From Gordonibacter sp. Marseille-P4307 (GTDB lineage: Bacteria > Actinomycetota > Coriobacteriia > Coriobacteriales > Eggerthellaceae), in contig NZ_UWPD01000001.1 in assembly GCF_900604965.1 (NCBI RefSeq), positions 1,403,311-1,467,310 of the forward strand: 64,000 nucleotides of DNA. The letters are read 5' to 3'. How positions within the stretch are numbered: position 1 is the stretch's first letter; every line of letters begins with the position of its first letter. A model generated the notes under the pieces. The model did no database searches, was not told the DNA's origin, and saw only the letters and a program-made list of their open reading frames with translations. Both the position numbers and the translations under genes were made by a program. Below, in pieces: positions 60,865 through 64,000 of this stretch.

Positions 60865-61804
60865 CGAACGATTCCATCAGGTTGGTGAGATTGCGCTCCA
60901 TTAGGCCCAGGTAACCCAGTGCCGCCTCTTCGTCGGTCAGGCGCTCCATGGTGTAGAGCGTCGAAGTCCGAGTCCCGGTGCTGCGAGCTAGCGTCTCGGC
61001 CACTTTGGGCGTGGCCGTTCCCTCGAAGAAGATGGTGCTGATACCGTGCTGCTTAACGAAGTCGGAAATAGTGGCCAGCTGACTGGCGGACGGCTCGTCT
61101 TCGGGTGAGATGCCAGTCACCGCAACCTGCTTCAAGCCGTAGTCGTCGGCCAGATAGTTGAAGGCCGCGTGCGAGGCGACGAAATAGCGCTTTTCGGCGG
61201 AAACGGACGAAAGCTCGGATTCGAACCGCTCGTCAAGCACCTTGAACTCGGCCTGGGCGGCCTCGAGATTACCCCGGTAGTATGCGGCGTTGGCAGGGTC
61301 CATCGCGCTTACCTTCTCGCAGATGGACTTCAGCTCCACCTGAGCGTTCTTAACGCTGAGCCAGGTATGGGGATTCACGGCAGCGTGGTCGGCGCCCGCG
61401 GCCTCTTTGCTCTGGAGCAGCGTGAGGCCCTGCGACAGATCGAGGAACTTGCCCTGGTCGCCCACGGCATCGCGCAGATCGTCGATGAAGCCCTCCATGC
61501 CGGCCCCGTTGAACACGATAAGATCGGCCTTCGAGATCTCGGCGCGATCGCTTGTCTGCAGCTCGAAATCGTGGGGCTCCTGATTGCCCTTGATAATGGT
61601 TCTGACTTCCATCTTGTCGCCGACGATGCGCGACGTGAGGTCGGTCACCGGGAAAAACGTCGTGTACACGACGGGCTTTGCGGCGCTACCCTGGCCGCTC
61701 CCCATATCTCCCGATGTCCCCGCCTTGGCGCACCCCGCAAGCGAGAACGCGAACACGAAGGCCGCCAGAGCGGCGACCGTCGGCTTGAACAGCTTGTTTC
61801 GCAC
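60857..61804 (-). CDS. ZnuA/AdcA-like zinc-binding lipoprotein (second system)
   Basis: 315 residues; GTG 61804 behind TAGGAGAA. Lipobox LAGC (Cys25). Zinc ligands in the usual order: EPHDFELQTSDR near residue 78, AAVNPHTWLSVKNAQVELKS near 145, YFVASHAAFNYLADDYGL near 205 and EDEPSASQ, with an acidic residue late. The His-rich loop is short, in contrast to the inserted copy at 44842. It is the first gene of the operon with ATPase, permease and histidine-triad protein. The gene upstream is not close enough to share transcription. Confidence 0.9.
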   Translation of the reverse strand: MRNKLFKPTVAALAAFVFAFSLAGCAKAGTSGDMGSGQGSAAKPVVYTTFFPVTDLTSRIVGDKMEVRTIIKGNQEPHDFELQTSDRAEISKADLIVFNGAGMEGFIDDLRDAVGDQGKFLDLSQGLTLLQSKEAAGADHAAVNPHTWLSVKNAQVELKSICEKVSAMDPANAAYYRGNLEAAQAEFKVLDERFESELSSVSAEKRYFVASHAAFNYLADDYGLKQVAVTGISPEDEPSASQLATISDFVKQHGISTIFFEGTATPKVAETLARSTGTRTSTLYTMERLTDEEAALGYLGLMERNLTNLMESFGE

Positions 61805-61916
61805 GGTTTTCTCCTAACAGATACGTGGCTCAAAATGAATTTGAACGCTCTTTTCATATTTGTCAGAAGACACTAACACCAATCGGCGGGTTCGTCACCC
61901 CTCGATTGAAGCTAAA

Positions 61917-62510
61917 TTATGCGAAAAACCCAAGAACCTCTTCGACCGACACCACGCGCGTGTCGAAGCAGCGCGTGAAGTACGCAAGGCCCGCCTGCTG
62001 ATCGCCCACCAGAAACGTCGCCGTGGCCTCGGCGGCAACGATGGTGCGGTACCCCCGGAAGTACGCGCCCGCAAGCGTGTGCATCACGCAGATATTGGTG
62101 TCGCACCCCGCAACAACCAGCGTATCGACGCCCAGCTCGCGCAATGTCAGATCGAGATCCGTCTGGAAGAAGGCGTCGTAGCGCCGCTTAGGCACGATGT
62201 AGTCGCCATCCCGCACCCCGAATGCATCAAGGGGCTTCGCTGCCTCCGAACCGGCAACTCCGTGGTCGCCCCACAGCTCCAACTCGCGATCGATTCCCGG
62301 AAGATGGGCATCGCAGGCGAACACGACCGGGACGCCTTTCGAACGCGCCGCCTCGACGATGCCGACGCAGCACGCGGCCATATCCTCCAAAACCGGCAGG
62401 GTGCCCTCCGAGCCGCCCAGCACATCGACCACGATGACCGCCGTTTTACCTAGATCGACCCCCGACTCTTGCTGCCATGCCGTATCCATGGGCTTGGGTA
62501 CGTACGCCAT
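61917..62510 (-). CDS. isochorismatase/nicotinamidase-family hydrolase
   Basis: 197 residues. The catalytic triad of the family is visible: Asp29 in VIVVDV, Lys108 in VPKRRYDAF and Cys141 in GCDTNICVMHT, with the cis-peptide region VVAGCDTN. Members hydrolyse nicotinamide, isochorismate or carbamoyl compounds; the short length and VPKRRYDAFFQTDLD segment are closest to the generic cysteine-hydrolase branch, so the substrate is open. ATG at 62510. It stands alone between the zinc operon and the DUF554 gene. Confidence 0.85.
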   Translation of the reverse strand: MAYVPKPMDTAWQQESGVDLGKTAVIVVDVLGGSEGTLPVLEDMAACCVGIVEAARSKGVPVVFACDAHLPGIDRELELWGDHGVAGSEAAKPLDAFGVRDGDYIVPKRRYDAFFQTDLDLTLRELGVDTLVVAGCDTNICVMHTLAGAYFRGYRTIVAAEATATFLVGDQQAGLAYFTRCFDTRVVSVEEVLGFFA

Positions 62511-62598
62511 GTGTCCTCAACTCCCCTTCCTACAAAAACCCTCGGTTCTCGAACTCTATCGGTGTGTCCTCCTGCGTGCGAATCGAAGCGCCGATCCC

Positions 62599-63324
62599 TC
62601 ACAGCGCGACGGGCAACAGCGCGGCAAGCGGAGCCAGTATCAGCGCCGGAAGCATGTTCAGCACCTTGATCTTATCGCCCCACACCAGGTTCACGCCCAC
62701 GCAGAATATGAGGATGGAGCCGACGAGGCCGAGATTCGCCAGTGCGGCTTGCGTCGCGAACGGACCCGCCGCCAAGGCCGCAATGGTAACTCCTCCCTGC
62801 ACGACGCCCACCGAAACCGCCGAGAACACGCATCCCCGACCCAGCGAGCAAGCCATCGCCATGACGATGACGAAGTCGAGCACCGCCTTGGTAGCGAGAA
62901 TGGACAGATCGCCGAACAGCGCATCGCTCACCGCTCCGATGACCGCCATCGCCCCGACCGCCACCGTCATGGACGCGGTCGCGAACCCCTCGACGAAGCG
63001 CTGTTCCTTTGCATTGCCGCTCTTGTCCTTCAGCCATTCTCCGAAGCGCGCGACCAACCCGTCGAGATTCGCCAGCTCTCCCAGAAACGCCCCGGCCACC
63101 ACGCATCCCACCACCAGCATAGCACGACCCGAAACCAGAAAGCCGCCTTGAATCGACAGCATGCCCGCCAGCGCCCCTGAGCATCCGATGAACATGACCG
63201 CCACTCCGTTTGCCGACAAAAGCGAAGCTCTCATCTGCGCAGACATGCGATCCCCCACAGCTACGCCCAGCGCGCCGCCGAGGATGATCGCAACCACGTT
63301 GACAACCGTTCCCAATCCGGGCAT
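62599..63324 (-). CDS. DUF554 (YqgA-like) membrane protein
   Basis: 241 residues with about seven membrane helices: GTVVNVVAIILGGALGVAVG, SANGVAVMFIGCSGALAGML, MLVVGCVVAGAFLGELANLD, ASMTVAVGAMAVIGAVSD, then further helices. This matches DUF554/YqgA, predicted transporters of unknown substrate and usual length 230-245. ATG 63324 with AAAGGAG upstream. No link to neighbours is evident. Confidence 0.85.
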   Translation of the reverse strand: MPGLGTVVNVVAIILGGALGVAVGDRMSAQMRASLLSANGVAVMFIGCSGALAGMLSIQGGFLVSGRAMLVVGCVVAGAFLGELANLDGLVARFGEWLKDKSGNAKEQRFVEGFATASMTVAVGAMAVIGAVSDALFGDLSILATKAVLDFVIVMAMACSLGRGCVFSAVSVGVVQGGVTIAALAAGPFATQAALANLGLVGSILIFCVGVNLVWGDKIKVLNMLPALILAPLAALLPVAL

Positions 63325-63341
63325 GGGATCTCCTTTCGAAT

Positions 63342-63791
63342 ATGCAGCCAGGCCAGTATAAACGTGAAAAAGAGGACGATCCCGGGAAAAGGGGCCAGCT
63401 GCCTTCAGGCGCTTTGCGGTTGCGGCCCAAGTGCGCTATCACGGGAAGCGACTACAAGCGCGCCGTATCCGACCTCAAGCACTACATCGAACGCGGATAT
63501 ACCTACGTCGGAAACCTCACCCAGAGGATAAGGGTGAGAACAGGTTGGGATCCCCGCGCAGCCTATCGCATTCTGCGCGAAAGCTCTCCCGCGCCCTACA
63601 GCGCCTACCTCGACGGGGGTTCTTGGAAGGTTCTGTGCTCGTCGATGGAGCGCTTCGTGAAATCGGATGGTTCGACCATGGAAACCAGGCCCATCAAAGG
63701 CACCCGAAAACGGGGGGCTACACCTGAAGAGGATGTCGCCGATGTCCTGAGTGCGCTCTACCACCCGTTTAAGTTTATCGACGCGATCTGA
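63342..63791 (+). pseudogene. aminodeoxychorismate/anthranilate synthase component I fragment
   Basis: The frame carries an internal segment of PabB/TrpE: GSDYKRAVSDLKHYIERGYT, YVGNLTQRIRVRTGWDPRAA, RESSPAPYSAYLDGGSWKVL, SMERFVKSDG and METRPIKGTRKRGATPEED, the chorismate-binding domain up to the PIKGT motif. The N-terminal domain and the last 150 residues with the remaining active site are missing; the ending FKFIDAI is unrelated. It is a remnant of about 110 family residues and cannot be active. Confidence 0.8.
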
Positions 63792-63808
63792 TTACCCGTC
63801 AGGGACCC

Positions 63809-64000
63809 TTAAGCCATGCGCCACGTCGAAACGAGTTCGGCGGCGGCGCGGGCGGGATCGTCCGCAGCGCACACGGCGGACACCACGAAAAACCCTGCCG
63901 CGCCCGTATCTCTGAGAGCCGCGAGGTCGTCTCGTTTCACGCCCCCACCGACCACGATGGGAACCGGACTGGCCAAAACCAGCGCTTCTATCTCCGACAG
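63809..64000 (-). CDS. thiE: thiamine-phosphate synthase ThiE, C-terminal part (runs off window)
   Basis: 63 C-terminal residues: LSEIEALVLASPVPIVVGGG, VKRDDLAALRDTGAAGFFVV, SAVCAADDPARAAAELVSTW and stop at 63809. The VPIVxxGGV loop and GAxGxxVVSAV segment belong to the phosphate-binding end of the ThiE TIM barrel, which joins HMP-PP and THZ-P to make thiamine phosphate. The N-terminal part lies beyond the window, so completeness cannot be judged. Confidence 0.75.
   Translation of the reverse strand: MSEIEALVLASPVPIVVGGGVKRDDLAALRDTGAAGFFVVSAVCAADDPARAAAELVSTWRMA

Noticed and set aside
61805-61916. Possible Zur box upstream of the second zinc operon
   Set aside because: TGAATTTGAA and TTTTCATATTTG give only a weak imperfect dyad; I could not match a known zinc-regulator consensus.
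1-64000. CRISPR arrays, rRNA and tRNA genes
   Set aside because: No series of spaced short direct repeats, no rRNA-like conserved blocks and no tRNA cloverleaf were found on reading both strands by eye; a tRNAscan-SE or MinCED run would settle it.

Overview
The window looks like chromosome of an anaerobic, high-GC Gram-positive gut actinobacterium of the Coriobacteriia, probably Eggerthellaceae. The signs are a Tat-exported FAD lipoprotein reductase, LuxR/NarL-type regulators, several sortase-anchored surface proteins, FecCD-type uptake systems and lipobox substrate-binding proteins. This placement is inferred from gene content; no rRNA or tRNA gene is visible to test it.

Layout. 1-2113: remains of defence genes (GmrSD/DUF262, metallophosphoesterase, HsdR) around a small zinc-ribbon protein. 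2259-3617: sortase substrate. 3878-9790: truncated LuxR, a 7TM pseudokinase plus histidine kinase plus response regulator operon, a DUF4428-like protein and a lipoprotein. 10081-18031: FecCD-type ABC transporter, Tat flavoprotein, a Fic-fold protein with degraded motifs, and a divergent MoeA-like protein. 18368-30700: accessory region with IS remnants, a decayed SOS-controlled Y-family polymerase, hypothetical genes, a hairpin-rich putative RNA, an RHH plus HARE-HTH gene pair, a decayed transporter, a large mosaic surface protein and an ImmA/IrrE remnant. 31001-35113: 1370-residue adhesin. 35439-38797: coiled-coil protein, zinc-ribbon/NERD nuclease, RelE remnant and small RHH-like protein. 38897-43927: chimeric fragments, a methyltransferase, and a second FecCD transporter with FmdE and a divergent binding protein. 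44121-47709: zinT-znuACB-type zinc uptake. 47760-50964: LolD/MacB-type exporter. 50975-53914: nitroreductase and a beta-helix surface protein. 54236-57638: pstSCAB. 57640-61804: second zinc ABC operon with a histidine-triad surface protein. 61917-64000: isochorismatase family, DUF554, a pabB fragment and the 3' end of thiE.

Metal and oxyanion acquisition is the common thread: four ABC uptake systems (two FecCD-type, two zinc-type) plus Pst, several behind inverted-repeat operators. A second thread is variable surface proteins. The gene for the beta-helix protein at 51815-53914 appears to have a 10-base G tract exactly between its -35 and -10 boxes, the layout of a phase-variable promoter. Other points for follow-up are the zinc-binding protein with an inserted histidine-bearing domain, the coiled-coil/NERD pair, the RHH/HARE-HTH pair, and the possible structured RNA ending in a terminator at 21690-22070.
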